In this document: piece after piece, positions 35,681 to 49,565 of the stretch
Layout of the letters: each line of letters opens with the position of its first letter
How positions within the stretch are numbered: the stretch's first letter is position 1
NCBI GenBank assembly: GCA_947247005.1
Contig: OX365955.1
Location: forward strand, 41,085,822 to 41,149,821
Reading direction: 5' to 3'
DNA length: 64,000 bases
DNA from: Spisula solida
Lineage: Eukaryota; Mollusca; Bivalvia; Venerida; Mactridae
The notes under the pieces: generated by a model
The model's input: only the letters and a program-made list of their open reading frames with translations
What the model was told of the DNA's origin: nothing
Database searches by the model: none
Translations under genes and position numbers: made by a program

Positions 35681-36860
35681 CTGAAAGTAGAAATTAAAGA
35701 TTTGATTAATTAACTGGTAATATCCGAACAGGTTTTTCCCGAATCGGTAAGGTTATGATTACATTGTATAATGAAAGTGTCGTAGCCACAGTAATGACTA
35801 CATCATTCTGGTGTACCATAGGTTATATGACGTCTGTATGCTTTGTTCTCGTCTAAATCCTATAAAACTGTAAAGTAATTTATCATATTACACCAGTAAA
35901 GAACCATTGTAGATATAACCCAGACTGCTATTATGTAGGCGCAATTCAATGTAGTGTTTTCAGGAAAGACAATTAGTTAGTTTACTGAATTGACTTAAAA
36001 ACATACTGTGTTTTCTTGGCAAACATATATAGAGGACACTTATAATTATGTTTAACAATGAATGTACGCAAATAAGATCACTTCGATAGTTTTGTAAGCC
36101 TTTAGTATTTGCAATTGTAAAGAAACGAAGCCTACAATCACGTATATACAAGGTCCGTTCGGCCTTTATAGCTACTGACGTATGTCTGTAAAAATGGCGG
36201 CCCCATTTGGAAATTTGGTGTCAGTTCCATTCTCATATATTCTTTGCTTAAATTAAGACGGATTCGGTGTATCACGACCACCATTATGTCTGGCCTTGTT
36301 GTTATTGTAACTTTACTGTATATTACTTGTTGCAAGAGCGACGTTTTAATTTTTGTACAACCATTTTCAGAACAAGTTAAGCGAAATAAGATTGAAAAAA
36401 TAGATTTATAATTAAATCTACATCGTAATAGTGGACTCGACCACTGTGTAACTCTAGCATTATCCTAACTGGACAGGAGCTCCCTACAACTATTATTCAT
36501 ACATAGTGTTGTTCCCAATATGTATGTTCTCGTATAGATCTGTAATATGAATGTTTGTTTAATTATATAGTGTTCTCCATCTATGTTTATCTAAATCTCG
36601 GACCTCATGTTCTATGTGTCATTATTCCAGCTACTTGTTTTTTGTGGGTGTTTTTTTGGAGTGGGATAATTGGATTGATATAGCTCATATAAATTTTACA
36701 AACCAGCTCAGTGGCTTTTACAAAGACTACACGGACGAAGACGTTTGAATTACTGGTACATATAATATTGCTGAAAAAGAATAAAGAATTTTATGGGCCA
36801 CATTTATGCGAGATGTAATTAGTATTACGACCACCTTTTCTCAAAACGAAATAGAAAGAT
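35681..36860. other. Presumed intron 5' of the peptide exon, copy 2
   Basis: The splice acceptor at 35681-35699 (CTTTAATTTCTACTTTCAG on the minus strand) is intact. The rest matches 8437-9620 and holds only the 41-codon plus-strand ORF. Confidence 0.45.
36286..36411 (+). CDS. Short ORF (41 aa) with signal-peptide-like N-terminus, copy 2
   Basis: The counterpart of the ORF at 9038-9163, with the same length and the same hydrophobic N-terminus. Differences from copy 1 are R18S, L23F, E24V and I34N plus one silent change. Preservation of the frame is expected from recent duplication alone. Confidence 0.22.
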   Translation: MSGLVVIVTLLYITCCKSDVLIFVQPFSEQVKRNKIEKIDL

Positions 36861-36868
36861 CGGGGAAC

Positions 36869-37080
36869 CAGACCACTTGTACAAAAGAACGCTAATGGCT
36901 ATGCGTGTTTTACCACCTTAGGAAGTTCACTGCGTTTTAACAAAATCACTGTATGAATTATTGGGATACTGTACAATTCAACTTGTTTGATTTATTGTGA
37001 TTAAACACCAGACCACTTATACAAAAGAACGCTAATGCACATACGTCTATGCGTGTTTTACCACCTAAGGGAGTTCACTG
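36869..37080 (+). repeat. Pair of about 70-bp direct repeats, copy 2
   Basis: The counterpart of the pair at 9620-9833, with repeats at 36869-36932 and 37009-37080 and the same internal spacing. Confidence 0.83.
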
Positions 37081-37574
37081 CATCGGTCATTTCCGATGAC
37101 CGTACGATTTTACGACTGCAATACAATACAATTCAACGTGTACCCCTTATTTCTGTAACCGGAAGTTGACTTGTTTATACACCAGGGAGTTGTACGGCAA
37201 GAGAGACATGTCAATAGTGTGATACAACTTCCGGGTAATTGGTATTTCTCCGTACAATGTCACCCACTTACTTTGATGTTGAAATTCATCTTAAAACACT
37301 GTCAATAAAGTGGTTAGTTGCATGAACTTGTTAAGTTATGTTTGAGTCTATTCCCCACGTGTTTGTCGCCAGCCTTTTAGTTTTCTCTGTTGTGGTTTTC
37401 GAAGCAGAACGACCAAGCGTGATTAAGTTTTGTAATACTCGAAATGTAACGATTTCTAACGTGTAACGAAAACGTTTCCTTAATACTTTGATTGATGGGA
37501 AGTTTTATTAAATGAGTCGTTACACCTTCGTTCTAGCCAACGAAACCTCTATACTTGGGCGGATCTTTACTTGT

Positions 37575-37725
37575 TTAGTTGGGCATTGTGCCTTGTATGT
37601 GTTTTATGTTTCCTGTAATCGGTTGCTTTAGTTAGGCATTGTGCTTTGTGTTTTTTAAAAATGTTGTCTGTGCTCGGCTGGTTAAGATGAGGGCTGCCTT
37701 CCCTGTCTGACTTAATATAATCCTT
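37575..37725 (+). mobile_element. Dispersed repeat family member, copy 2-specific segment
   Basis: Carries GGGCATTGTGCCTTGTATGT, GTGCTCGGCTGGTTAAGATG and CTTCCCTGTCTGACTTAATA, as in other members (4333, 12570, 39806, 49630). Confidence 0.65.
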
Positions 37726-38012
37726 TGTCAACTCATTGTTATTCGTTGGCGGTAAAATTCCGTGGATGAACTTGACGACACAATCCAATGACCATGACTC
37801 AATCAACAAACGCTTAATTACGGTACGGTAACAAGGGGAAATGATCACAGAGTTTTAAATCGAAGTATTGGCAACACCTCGGAATTGTAATTTTATCAAA
37901 TTCTACGAAATTGGTACCGGCGAAAATTAACAATTTAACAGTTTTTAAAAATGATCATTGATAACGTTTCTGGCGTATTTGAGCACAGCCATTTGAAATA
38001 TTATCCATAAAA

Positions 38013-38152
38013 GCACAGGTAACTGCATCATTGATTAAGAGTGAAAAACATTTTTTTTGTAAAATTTATATATTCATAACACAGGTAACTGTATCATTGA
38101 TTAAAAGAGAAACTAAAATTTATATCTTAATCAATGATACGGTTACCTGTGC
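38013..38152. mobile_element. Small inverted-repeat element with an extra internal arm
   Basis: GCACAGGTAACTGCATCATT at 38013 pairs with its near-exact reverse complement at 38126-38152. A second direct copy of the left arm lies at 38080-38104, giving a direct-direct-inverted arrangement. It looks like a MITE with a partial internal duplication. Confidence 0.7.
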
Positions 38153-38443
38153 ATAAAAGTCGATCCATTTATAATCGCTCTATACTGACAAGGATTATAA
38201 CGCATTCCCTCTTCAAATGGAATCCCGTAGCCAGTGCAAACAAAATAAAAGACACAAGCGATTAAACTAGCTCATTCGACGAAGAATACTTATACATGTA
38301 TGTACCCCATTCAATCGACGATCAAAATATTTTCCTGATGTTACCCGAAATATTCGTAATTTACTTCAAACAGTTTACTCTCTATTTCTGACTGACAATA
38401 TGTCGCATTGTATTTGGTAGAGCATAATTAGGGTAAACTTACA

Positions 38444-38607
38444 ACACGGTGCACAATCACGTGGTCTATGACGTCACATACAAAACATATTTCACAAATA
38501 TGCGTAACGACGATTTTTCTTCGTTGAATCGATGGTTTGTTAATGATTTTTTTTCTAGACGCTATACCCAAATGTGACGTCATAGACCACGTGATTGTGC
38601 ACCGTGT
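38444..38607. mobile_element. MITE with perfect 36-bp terminal inverted repeats
   Basis: The left arm starts ACACGGTGCACAATCACGTG and continues through TCTATGACGTCACAT; the right arm is its exact reverse complement. Each arm contains CACGTG (E-box) and TGACGTCA (CRE) palindromes. The element is 164 bp with no coding capacity. A target duplication is not clear. Confidence 0.85.
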
Positions 38608-39418
38608 ATAAGACCATTGTTAATTGCTTAAACTATGGTATAATCTGTTGAACGTTTCCGATAATTTATACGAGTACATGCAGTGAAGCTACAAATCCAA
38701 GACCAAATTTGTTTCTCTTCGAAAACAATAGCCGTAAGTTTTTTATTTCTTCATCGATTTCTATGAAACATTCTCGTTTCAAGCTTTAGTTACATTTTCC
38801 CCTTACACTGGTGTATGTTTAATAGAAATCGGTATAAAAATAAAACACTAACGGCTACAGTACTATTGTTTTTTAATGTTGACAAATTTCGCCTTGGATT
38901 GGTAGCCTTTAATGATGTCAAAGTCACGTGGTAATGTTACTGACAGGGCAATTGTATTATACATAAATATGTTTGTTTCGTGATAATATAAAGCGTCATT
39001 GAAGCAAAAAAATACGTTCTGACAATTTTAACGTACACGTGCTCAAACTGTTAAATGAGCACCGGCTCTAGTTTTTCTTTGACGTCGTGAACATTTGTAA
39101 CCAACAAGCATGCTCCGAAGTGGATGATTCTATATGATAAAATCACAAATCCCTTCGGATTATACACTATTCTGATCAAGTTTGTTGCCAACTATAAACA
39201 GAAATAAACAAGAATGTTATCCCAGCATTGGGCGTGTCAAATGTCCATACAGTCGACGTTAATACCATAGTACTGATTCAATCTTAAGCTAAATGTCCAT
39301 ATAATCTAATATACTTATCTTTATTTGTTAGAGGAAAGTATGTGATATAGTTCCTGACATATAATTCTCTGAGAGGTAAATTACTGTACATATGTGAACA
39401 TTTTGTCCGAGATTTAGT

Positions 39419-39419
39419 C

Positions 39420-39461
<42 letters not shown>
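39419..39461 (+). repeat. (TA)n microsatellite
   Basis: About 43 bp of uninterrupted TA repeat in the copy 2-specific segment. Confidence 0.95.
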
Positions 39462-39464
<3 letters not shown>

Positions 39465-39805
39465 TTACCAACAAGTCGTTTAGTTTCAATACAATACATG
39501 CAGATATATATATATTCTTACAAAGACGCGTCTTTTGTAGATGAATTACTTGTATTTACGATTAACTTAAGGCCAAGAAAATAATTAAACATTTTGATAG
39601 TCTCTACAGTCGTAGAGGACACCGTCACCCTACCACAAGACTTTTAACTAGTATTCTTTAACTTTATAGGACTTCATACAGCCGTTTTACTGTTGGAACT
39701 AGGTCTTTCAGCTCGGACATTCAGCTTTTAAATTGCTAAAACAAGTTCTTTCAGCTGTATTTGACAGCTTGGAATTAGGTAGTTCATTTCTCGTTCGGTT
39801 GTGTG

Positions 39806-39890
39806 TTAGGAATAGTGCCTTGTATGCTTTTATGTTTTCTGTGCTAGGCTGATTTAGTTGAGTGCTGCCTTCCAAGTCGACCTAATATTA
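39806..39890 (+). mobile_element. Dispersed repeat family member, copy 2
   Basis: Contains GTGCCTTGTATGCTTTTATG, GCTGATTTAGTTGAGTGCTG and the 3' end CCAAGTCGACCTAATATTAT. In copy 1 only the last part survives, at 10001-10035. Confidence 0.6.
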
Positions 39891-42282
39891 TATTTTTTAA
39901 AATCAGACGATAATGTAGTTACATAATGTCTCTAATACAAACGAGAATTTATGACATTACAATCTCCATTCACATTTATCACACTTGACTCAGACAATGA
40001 TACCGAAATTGAACGAAGAAATTCAATAAAATAATAACGTAATCTTAGAAGCACACCTCCGTTGTCAGACTCGGCCTATATACTGGACTTTATTGTTATA
40101 ATCATATTTTCCAGGCCAAGATCCACCGGGGGCACAGGGTGACCGTGCACCCACCAGTTGGTCTCGGAGTGACAATTTTATTCATCCCAAAAACTTATAA
40201 ATACTATTTTCATCGATTGATCGAAGAGAATTAGACGAAAATTAATTTCTCTTCGTCCTGAATGCTCCAATAGGTGTCGCTGTAAGAGTGCACGGGTTTC
40301 CGGTGAGTGTAAGTGTTGATATTATCAAGCTTTGAATTCATCATGTCTTAGGTAACTATTTACAGTGTACACTAACCGACTAGTAAATGAAATGACGTTT
40401 GTTTTGTTGCGAAATCCAATGATAACCGTTACTACAATGAGTATGTTGAAATAATACGATTCCTGTAGGTTACGGGAGTCGAGCTCAACTTGAAATTTGA
40501 ACTAATGGTGACCAAAAACGTTATCAAACTGATTTAATTCTACTCTACTGCAGACTTTTACATAATGGATGTTTAGAAATTGTGTTTATTGTATCTTTTA
40601 AGTACAAAAAATGAAGCCCTCCATCAGGTTTAACGTTTATATCGAACTTATCGGGGTTTTTTATTCAGAAGAGGCGTTTATTTTTAAGACGGTCTTAGCG
40701 TACCAACTGCTACCTTGTTGTAACGTAGATGACGTTTCTGAACATTTTTATTGTGTACACGCGTTATATAACATTTAAAACAGTAATGATTTTTTTTTTG
40801 AAAATACTCAATTTACCCTTAATAAATACGCTGTTTAACATTGTGACATTTTAAATTCGAGTGAGGTAAATTACGCGTTTACCACGAATTTTCATTTTCA
40901 CCAATTTCTTAATTGACTAGTGTAGTGACATGCACATGCATTGAACTCAGTAGGGTGAAAAGTTGATGAGGTTACCTCGAACGGTTATGGAAATATCAAA
41001 GAAAATCTAAGAGTAGCGTTAGAAGTGTCGTTAAGTGTACAACAGAATATAAACTACTACATATGTATTATGGAATGTATAAACTATGCAAATTATTTGA
41101 AATACACGGTCTATTCGGTCGATCGGTCCAGACATTACTACCACATTTCATTTGGTGTTGTTCATTGTTTTGGGGTTTGAAGGCTATTGGAGAATGGAGG
41201 TTGTGATATTTTGTGATAACAGCCTCTGTATATAAAATATAGCGGAAGCGAGAGCAATAAATGTGTCCCCTGTTGTGTATCCAGGCCCTAATTTCACCCG
41301 ATCTGGATCAGTCAGACGCTTTTACAAATGATTTTAAAGCACCTCAATGATCATGATTTATTTGCCCCTCTTAGTCATGCACACCAATACAATAAACCAT
41401 ATTGTAGCGCACAGACAATAAAAGTCACATGGAAACGAGGGCAGCGCCTTGCCACCCACGCAATCGTCATACATAGAACAAACCATTCAAGTTAACAAAA
41501 ATACGTAGATACTTCAATCAAGCCTATATACTCACTTCGCAATGAATAACACTCGTGGACTTTTGTGCTTAATTAACCATAAAGGGGGTAATTATGAATG
41601 ATAACTACACTAAAGTAAAGACCTATGATGGATATAAGGGAGTCTACGTCATACGGGCTACGTGTTTGGGTGTTACTCGTGGTGTTGGTGTGGAAGGATG
41701 CAAGGCACTGCACAGAGTACGTTTTACACCAAATAAATCATTTTTCAAAAACTACCAAACTTGACTATCAATATCACTACGAAATCAGTCATTTTCATTG
41801 GCATTAAATTTCGTTGATTTTCGTAAACAGCAATTTCGAGGAATAAGTAACAAATAGTTATAAATTAGCAGATAAAAAATAGAAAATAAAAACACACATT
41901 GTTACTCATGTCGGTGGTGAACTGGTCGTGCAGTGTTCATTTGATGTTTATTTACGAAATTTACGACAATAAAACCCCGGAATATTAATGATTTTTCCAA
42001 CATTGTACATGCTAGTACATGAAGTATGAAGGCAATCGTTAGTGACTTTAATTCCAGTTTTTAGTGGTTCTGACGACTAAAACAAGAGCAATATGGAAGT
42101 CTCATGTCATTTGTGGTGAAACAGTAATACATCAGTGAAGTGTTTAATTTATTTCTTTAAGAATTCTAGTTTCAGAGTACTTTGTCAAAAGAAATCCGAA
42201 TGTGTAATACGGACTGGTTCGTATTTACAGAAGTTACTACAATGTTATTTGTTCTAATAAAACAAAGCCTAATTCCATTTAT
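39891..42282. other. Non-coding stretch, copy 2
   Basis: Aligns with 10035-12450 at both ends, but 40310-41040 does not match copy 1. No gene seen. Confidence 0.45.
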
Positions 42283-44322
42283 TAGGAATGAAGTGGTTTG
42301 ATTAGTCCATGCTTGTGGAAACTAATATAAACGGTTAGCTTTGTGCAACTAACTACATAATACTCCTGATAATCCAATCACTTCATGACAATATGAAACA
42401 GTTGTAGACGATGCGCTGCGGGACCATTAATTAGACCGAAGGTCATTCCTGACATATTTACACCTATAAGTCATTTAAACATACAATCCAATATTGATAC
42501 GAGTACACAAGCACTAAGCTTACCCAACCAATTCGCACGCATGACCAGTTTGCATGCCGTTGTAGAAAGGTCATCTAAAAGCAAAATTCTTAACTCTATC
42601 AAACATTTTCAAAATTTGGTAAAGCACAGAGTACGTCAATGTCCGGAATAGCCATGAGACGTAAACTATCTTGATTATGATTGCCAATTGGAACATAATT
42701 CAACACAGCTTATTCACTGCTTAAATAACTATATGAGGACAGGCATAACTTAACATTGGCTTAAAGCATTCTGTACCCGGCGGCAATGAGTGGAGCATTT
42801 GATCTTAATATCACACTTACATACCGCCTGAGTGTCTTGTATCTACTGAACCAGTCACTGAACAAGATGTTTACATGCTTCTTAATCACACCGGTGTTTT
42901 TTGTGTAACGAACATTCCTTAGTACATACTTGGCAGCGGTATAAGTACGATGTATTGTCTTTTGTGGTCAACGATATTGTCAATCTATAAGGGGCGGTTT
43001 TAAGCGAGTATAATCTTTCCATATTTCAATGTGCCATTTTTCCAATGGTGGACCAATAACATAAAACATATTGATTGATATATTGGAATTGTATTTGATA
43101 TAGTGATTACAGACTTAGCAGTATTTTTGAGTGTTTCTCTTAATTTTATAGATCAGTTTCTATGACAATGGTGTTTGATCGGCTTTAAAGGAATACATTG
43201 CAATAATAACATTTCTTGTTGCTTTAAACCAGGTAGTATGCGTTGCTTAAGTTCAAGGGTACTAAAAATGCTCTTTTACTTCCAAGTTTGTTTTTCAGTA
43301 TTCAATTCACACTGTATGTCTAACCTCAATGCTGAATTCCGTAAATTGAATACACCATTAAAATACTCAGCTGACGTCAGTTTGAATTGTGTTAATGTTT
43401 TTTTTCAATTACTTTCACTTCATTCTTTGAAATGTCCGAATGATTCTACGACATTTTATTGAGTTATCAATTCGAACAACAACTAGGCATCTCTAATTAA
43501 TGTGAACTTGTGTGTCACTGTTCTGTTACAAATGAATGATGCACCTTGAGGATGATATACGATGTTGCCGTCAGCAGAATTAGCAGCAATCGTAGTACTT
43601 GTAATAAGAATTGTTTCGGTGGTGTTGATGGGGGCGTATTTAAGTTATATGGTGTCTACACAGTCACATTATCAAGATAATGGACAAGTCAGGTCCAGCT
43701 AGAGCTTTCGAAACATCTGAATCGAAATTCCAACTAAAATATTACCACATTACTTTGATTTATATTCCACGAGAGACCGAATGAAGCCGTATCACAAACC
43801 AAAAACATTATGCTGAGTTCCTTACAGTAGATCTTTAAAAATGGCAAGAGATTCAACTTCAGACTCGTCTCAAACTCTGACTATCTTTTGAGCAGAATTT
43901 CGAGCAGGTCAGTCCTTGTACAACCCCTATTTGTGAAGTAAACAGGAAGTTTATTGTACTAGTATCATACATTCCGAGACGGATGCATTAACCACCGAAT
44001 CAAGGTGCACATGTAATGTTCTTCTGAAAGGTAATTAGGTATGTCCAAAGGAATTTCAGTTACCTAAGGGGTTAATGAACAGAACAGAATAGGAAAGATA
44101 AAACCCATACAAAAACAGAACAGTTATTTATTTAAGATTTGTGCATAGTACATGATCTAAACAAAACAAACCCATATAAACATATATTTAAACCTTCTTA
44201 TAACCATAGGACTGGTCCTACATGTTAGTTTTTTTGTCTTTTCCAACTACATGTTTTGTACATCATTGGGAAAGGCGAACACTGTGCGTCTTTAAGAGCT
44301 GTATCTTCGTTCTCATAGGGTG
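42283..44322. other. Copy 2-specific 2.0-kb segment
   Basis: This replaces the 335-bp segment 12451-12785 of copy 1; flanks match on both sides. The open frame 43175-43462 has no recognisable feature. No terminal repeats were found. Confidence 0.5.
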
Positions 44323-46152
44323 TAACGTCGTTTTGGTAGTGATACACAGTGTATCATATATTGACATAACTATTTTCTGGAATTAACCACTGAACATTAC
44401 GCACATGATCTTTTACACACGATTGATAACTTATATGCTGTCATAGTATCAGCGGCGCTATCCACCAGGGCTTTATCAAGTAATTGGTCTGAAATACATG
44501 ACAGAAATTTCCCAGTTTTTTATGATGTTTATGCTTAGGTTGAATGTAATTTAACTTTTTTAAAATTATTGCTATACTGACAATATTAGCTGGATAGGCA
44601 GATATTACTCTAGCGTATCAACTCCAGCGTATCGGCTACTGATATGAATGCTCCAACCAAAGGTACGATTATATGCATAGCGATACCCATTACTCCCTCA
44701 AGTAGAATGTCTCACAAAGACCGATCAGAAACCTGACGTCATGATTTGTAAGTCTGGTATTCCCACTTAAGATCATACCGAGTGGACATCAAAATCATAA
44801 AATGTGATTGCTAATAATGGAAAAGTAATCAATATCAGTTTCCGTAATGCCACTACCATGTTCTTTAATCTTTAATATAGGTTGTCAGATCTTTATTAAC
44901 CGTACATTAACGTTACGGCATCATTACCTAAGAGTATTAATGTTAAAGAGTTATTTTCATTTCGAAACATTTCCGTAATACTAATTAAACACAATTGAAT
45001 CTAGATGTACAACTCTGATGTTCCTCTGACTGTAAATAAACGAGAAGAACTTTTACGTAAGTTTAAAGTGAAAGATCATTTCTATCTAATTACCAATAAG
45101 GCTTTGCTTCATCCAAACATCCGGCGGTATGGCGTACAACTTTATAACTTTTGCAGCGTAAAAATGAGTATACGATTGTAACTGACATCAGTTGAGTAGA
45201 TGTCTCTCACTAATTTGTTCCTGGGAGGAAGCAGACGAATCTTGAATGATGGTAGCAGGAAGAAAGAATGATTTGGTCATATCAACAAAATGTCTTAAAC
45301 CACTAGCGCAACAGTGTACGTTTGAAAAATCCCTATCAACGTTCCTATAGGGAATGTATTTATATAAAACATTGTCATTTGTATATACAAAGCGACCGGT
45401 TCATAGCTGTTCTCTCTTGAACAACCTCTATTCAACAATTGCAGTCCCTATGCATACAACTTTACAAAAAATAATATATACCCTCCCATGAGCAACAAAC
45501 TTCTCAACATCAGCAAATGTATGTTTTTCTGGAAGGGTGTCATTTTTAAATGCAATTATTTATAGATGTATATGCATAATATGTACTAAACTTTTAAAAC
45601 ATATGCATTAGTTATAAGTGTATACATTGAAATAATATCAGTTTTCAGTTCTTTGTATGTTCGTTTGCGACAAACAATTTATTTAGCCATGTGTTTTGTA
45701 ACGAGACATTGATTTCATCTTTTTTGTAGTTCAGATCAGTAATAACTGAGCATATTATAAACGTTGTCTTTAACCTGTAATTTATTTCCCAGACAGTTTA
45801 AACCAATCATCCAATTATATCAGTTCTCGTGCCGAATGGGCCGAGTGCGCATTTCTGTATCGATCACGACCATGTTAACTGCAATTGATGATATCGCGAC
45901 ATTAAGAACTCCAGACTAGCAATAAACCATCACCGAAAAGTGTTTATTTTAAACTAGATAAATTGTGGAGCTAACACTGACAATTAAATAACGTGTTTAA
46001 AAGCTTGACAAAAACAAATCTTTGCTAACGAGCTGTAATGCCAGAAACATTATGAGTGGGTTTCTTATGTCTGGAATGTTGTTATCTTATAAGCTATTTG
46101 TGAAACGTATTGTTCACTAAAATAATATTAGTATTCGAGTCATCATGTTTTA
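44323..46152. other. Non-coding stretch, copy 2
   Basis: Aligns with 12786-15072 without the 13981-14408 segment; the junction in copy 2 is at about 45510. No gene seen. Confidence 0.45.
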
Positions 46153-46325
46153 CAGTCAGATCTCGATACAACGACGCTGTTTGTTTCAAAGAAGATTGTC
46201 CTTGTAACGAATATGTCGGTATACTGAATTGATACAAAGAGCATTTTATACTTTTGTTCCCAAATTAGATGTCAGTATAATGAATTTTTCAGTATATCGG
46301 GTGTCGTTATATCGAGTTCTGACTG
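46153..46325. mobile_element. pogo/Tigger-like MITE, copy 2
   Basis: 173 bp from CAGTCAGATCTCGATACAAC to GTTATATCGAGTTCTGACTG, flanked by TA (46151-46152 and 46326-46327). Copy 1 has the empty site at about 15071 (CATGTTTTACTCATATTATT). Same family as 6709-6882. Confidence 0.85.
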
Positions 46326-46327
46326 TA

Positions 46328-48100
46328 CTAACATTATTTGAACGATTGACAATTTGACATTATTTATGTTAATTCGTGAACAAAAAACATTTTGATTGTA
46401 CATTATATGTCTCATCCCGAATTCTGCAACTTTGAGACTATAGTCACTTTAGATGATGTAGAGATAGACATACGGCGTGCTTAGAAGATTTCCAACTGAC
46501 TTTTAACTTTAATTACGGAAGGATAATAATAATTATTATATTCAAGAATAAAAATAACTTTACTCGACTCATCAACCCATGTTTTATATATACCACGCAT
46601 TAGTGGTTACTGCGTACCCGTCTGGTACACAGTAGATCGTGTCCGATCCTAGACTTCGGAAGAACGAAATAGTAAAACCGTACTTACAGTTGACACTCGG
46701 TTCGCTGACCATGGTCCATGCTTTGTGCAATGTATCTAGATGATACCAAAGACTCTTTTCACGAGGAAACTTATTTGACTACAGTATGTCAACCTTTCAT
46801 AAAGACCCTCGTATACGTAAAGAGCAATAAGCAGACTTATAAAAAGAGCATTTTTAACCTTTCCAAGTACATTTTGTTGTCAATGTTTTTGCTATCATAT
46901 GAAATCGCATATGAAATTTTTTTTGTTGAGAACAGTGAATGTTCTTATCAAACCATACTGACTTGGCAAGTGCATAAAACCATCTAATGAGACAAATAAA
47001 TTTGTTTTCATATGTTTAAACTGACATAATATATCGACGTAATAAAATAATAAAGAAGAAAGGGTCTAGCGGGAATACTTGCACAGCACATTGCTGGCTA
47101 AGAAGGTCGTAAGAACAAAATCGATATTTTGAGAAAACAAGAAAAACGTGTCTGAAAACTACCATTTACTTCTAGAAAAAAGGATTTTCAACTTCAGTTA
47201 TGTTAACATGACTGTCCAATTTTCACGAAAATAGGGTATACGAAGCGCAATGAGATGCATATTTGAAATATGAATGAGTCTTATAAGGTCGTAAGTCGAC
47301 CTTCTCATTCTAAGCCAGAGATATATTCTTGCCTTATTCGTGTCTCAGTCGTTCTTGCTACATTCTTACAACGCTATTTAAAATGGCATCCATTAATCAT
47401 ATAATGTTCCGCCAAACCCTTTCTTCAATTTCAACAAACAGTTAAAATATAAAACTATTCTCTAGCGTTTCCGTAGCAATATGAAAACATTGAAACAAAG
47501 GGTGCACGTACGGTTAATTGTCACGCGATTATAAAATTAAACTCCTGTCTGTTTATCCTTCAGTCAAGATTTCATGCGAAATCTCTTTAATTCCTCGTTA
47601 ATAATTATAAATTCAATTCACGATATTTCGCCATTTTTTTCAAGGTTAATGTTTCATTGATGCCCCTCAAAGTGTTGTTTTTAAGTAAATGTGTTAGTAT
47701 TGTTAGTTTTAATGGATTGCTATAATGTATGTTATAAAGTTGTTCACGCAATTTATCGTATTGCACCATCATTCATTTTGGTGTTTGTTTCTGTTAGACT
47801 AAGACAAGAGTACGTGTGTTCATTTGATTTTCCCCCGTCATATTGCCCAATAACCTCCAACTTCGAGGGAAGAGAAAGTTCTGTAATACAAGGAATCCCT
47901 AGTTCTTTCATGTGGTTCTGTCAAGGCGCTGGTATCCACAAATTTCTTGACGAGAAATTTAATCAGTTTCAGGTAAAATATGTCCTACTATACAAGAGTG
48001 ACGGTTTATAGTAAACACGGACGGAACAGTAGCCGACAGACTATTCTCTCATAATTAATAGGTGAATAATGTATAATTCAATTCTAATCACGATAAAACG
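46328..48100. other. Non-coding stretch, copy 2
   Basis: Aligns with 15075-16810. The 106-codon open frame 47691-48011 is the counterpart of 16400-16720 and is not accepted as a gene. Nothing else seen. Confidence 0.45.
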
Positions 48101-48102
48101 TA

Positions 48103-48184
48103 CGAGGGCTGTTCGGAAAGTTCAAAGACAAGATTTATACCTTTGTTTATAGGGATTGTCTTAGAGCTTTCCGAACAGCCCTCA
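48103..48184. mobile_element. 82-bp mariner-like mini-element
   Basis: The inverted ends CGAGGGCTGTTCGGAAAG and CTTTCCGAACAGCCCTCA are flanked by TA. The GAGGGCTGTTCG-type terminus is common in mariner elements. Absent from copy 1. About 35 bp of extra sequence follows it. Confidence 0.78.
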
Positions 48185-48220
48185 TACATAACAAAGGATA
48201 ATACTCGAACCTGTTCACTA

Positions 48221-49560
48221 AAACGGATTATTTACATGAACGAAAACATATTCATCCTCATACATCAGTCGTAAGTCAAATTCCAAGACTAATGTTTCGT
48301 ACGAAGAATACTCTAGTGAACGATAATGCAACATATTGGACTGTACAGTAACCAAATTTCATGGCGTAGAGCACAGCCAATGCATCGGATAAGAATAGTT
48401 TAAGGCAATTGGAACAACATTGTATCTTTATTGTCACCGATGGTAATGTAGTTACCGAGATGCAAAGTGCTTCAAATTTAAACTTAATTACCGATAACCA
48501 CGAAGAGGAGGAAAACGATCTCAAAACATCTCTTCATGCTTCGTAAATATTCACTCTTTGGGCAATTAACACATTTAGGGTTGTAGGAGTAAATGCTAAT
48601 AGACAATTAAGACTCATGTTCATTCTAATTGTAGCGAATTATGCAAATTTAATTAGCAGCATTCCTATAGACTTTGTTATTTATGAATAGTATCACGCAG
48701 GAAGCTTCACCCTGCAATACGTATGCAGTGGCAAACACGTGGGGGTAAATATGCTATAACCTTACCACATCGTTCCTAAATGTTGCAATTTTAATATTTT
48801 AACAAGTTCATTATATTGTCTATTACAAGTGTCAAAATATAATGCGAACTATCAATTATCTCTTAAACAAACCCGCGAAGATAATTAAATAAAATTTCGC
48901 ACAATAAATATTTAAGGTAATTCCTGTTTGTGTTTTGAAAGTTTTGGGATGTTCACGTCGATAATGTCATCAGCGCTTGCCTTCCATCGTGTCATTATTT
49001 ATAGACACACATACTCATGCATGGAGGTGTGATTATTCCCCCCTTTTTATCTTGGAAACAAACGGGTTTATATTCAGTTTGAACTACCAAATAATTATGC
49101 TTTGCAAGAGTGATGGCGGTATATTTCAAAACACAGAGTTAGTGTCAGAGGATCTCAACCTACTTCCAGAGTCTACTGTGTAACTATGTACGAATGTACG
49201 GTATATGTCCTTCTTATAGCTCTAGGGGTTATCACGTGCCTGTATGCTAGATGTTCACAAAGTTATCACAATAGCCAGGCGTCGTAGGATGTTGGAGAGC
49301 CTAGTCAATTTTAAAAAATATTTTCATTGGGATAAAGGGTTAAATGCCTTCGTCAAATTTATTTAGCCAATTGATTGTGTGTGGACAATGTGTAGTAGTG
49401 GTTAATACGATATGTTACACTTTTATGAGTTAATAAATTTCTTAATTTATGCAATATGCTAAACACTCGAAGCACTCTAATGAAAAAGGGACAGAAAGAA
49501 ACAATTAGTTAGATAGATGGATTTATACCGTGTTAGTTATAAATACTATAGTAATACAAT
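48221..49560. other. Non-coding stretch, copy 2
   Basis: Aligned with 16815-18130; no gene seen. Confidence 0.45.
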
Positions 49561-49565
49561 CTTGC

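Larger units (their letters stand above)
37240..39860. other. Copy 2-specific 2.6-kb segment
   Basis: In copy 1 GGGTAATT is followed within about 10 bp by GTGCTGCCTTCC, whereas copy 2 has about 2.6 kb between these landmarks. It contains a dispersed repeat member (37575-37725), two inverted-repeat elements, a TA microsatellite and another dispersed repeat member at its right end. Both ends touch the same repeat family, so deletion from copy 1 by recombination between repeats is a plausible alternative to insertion. No gene seen. Confidence 0.6.
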
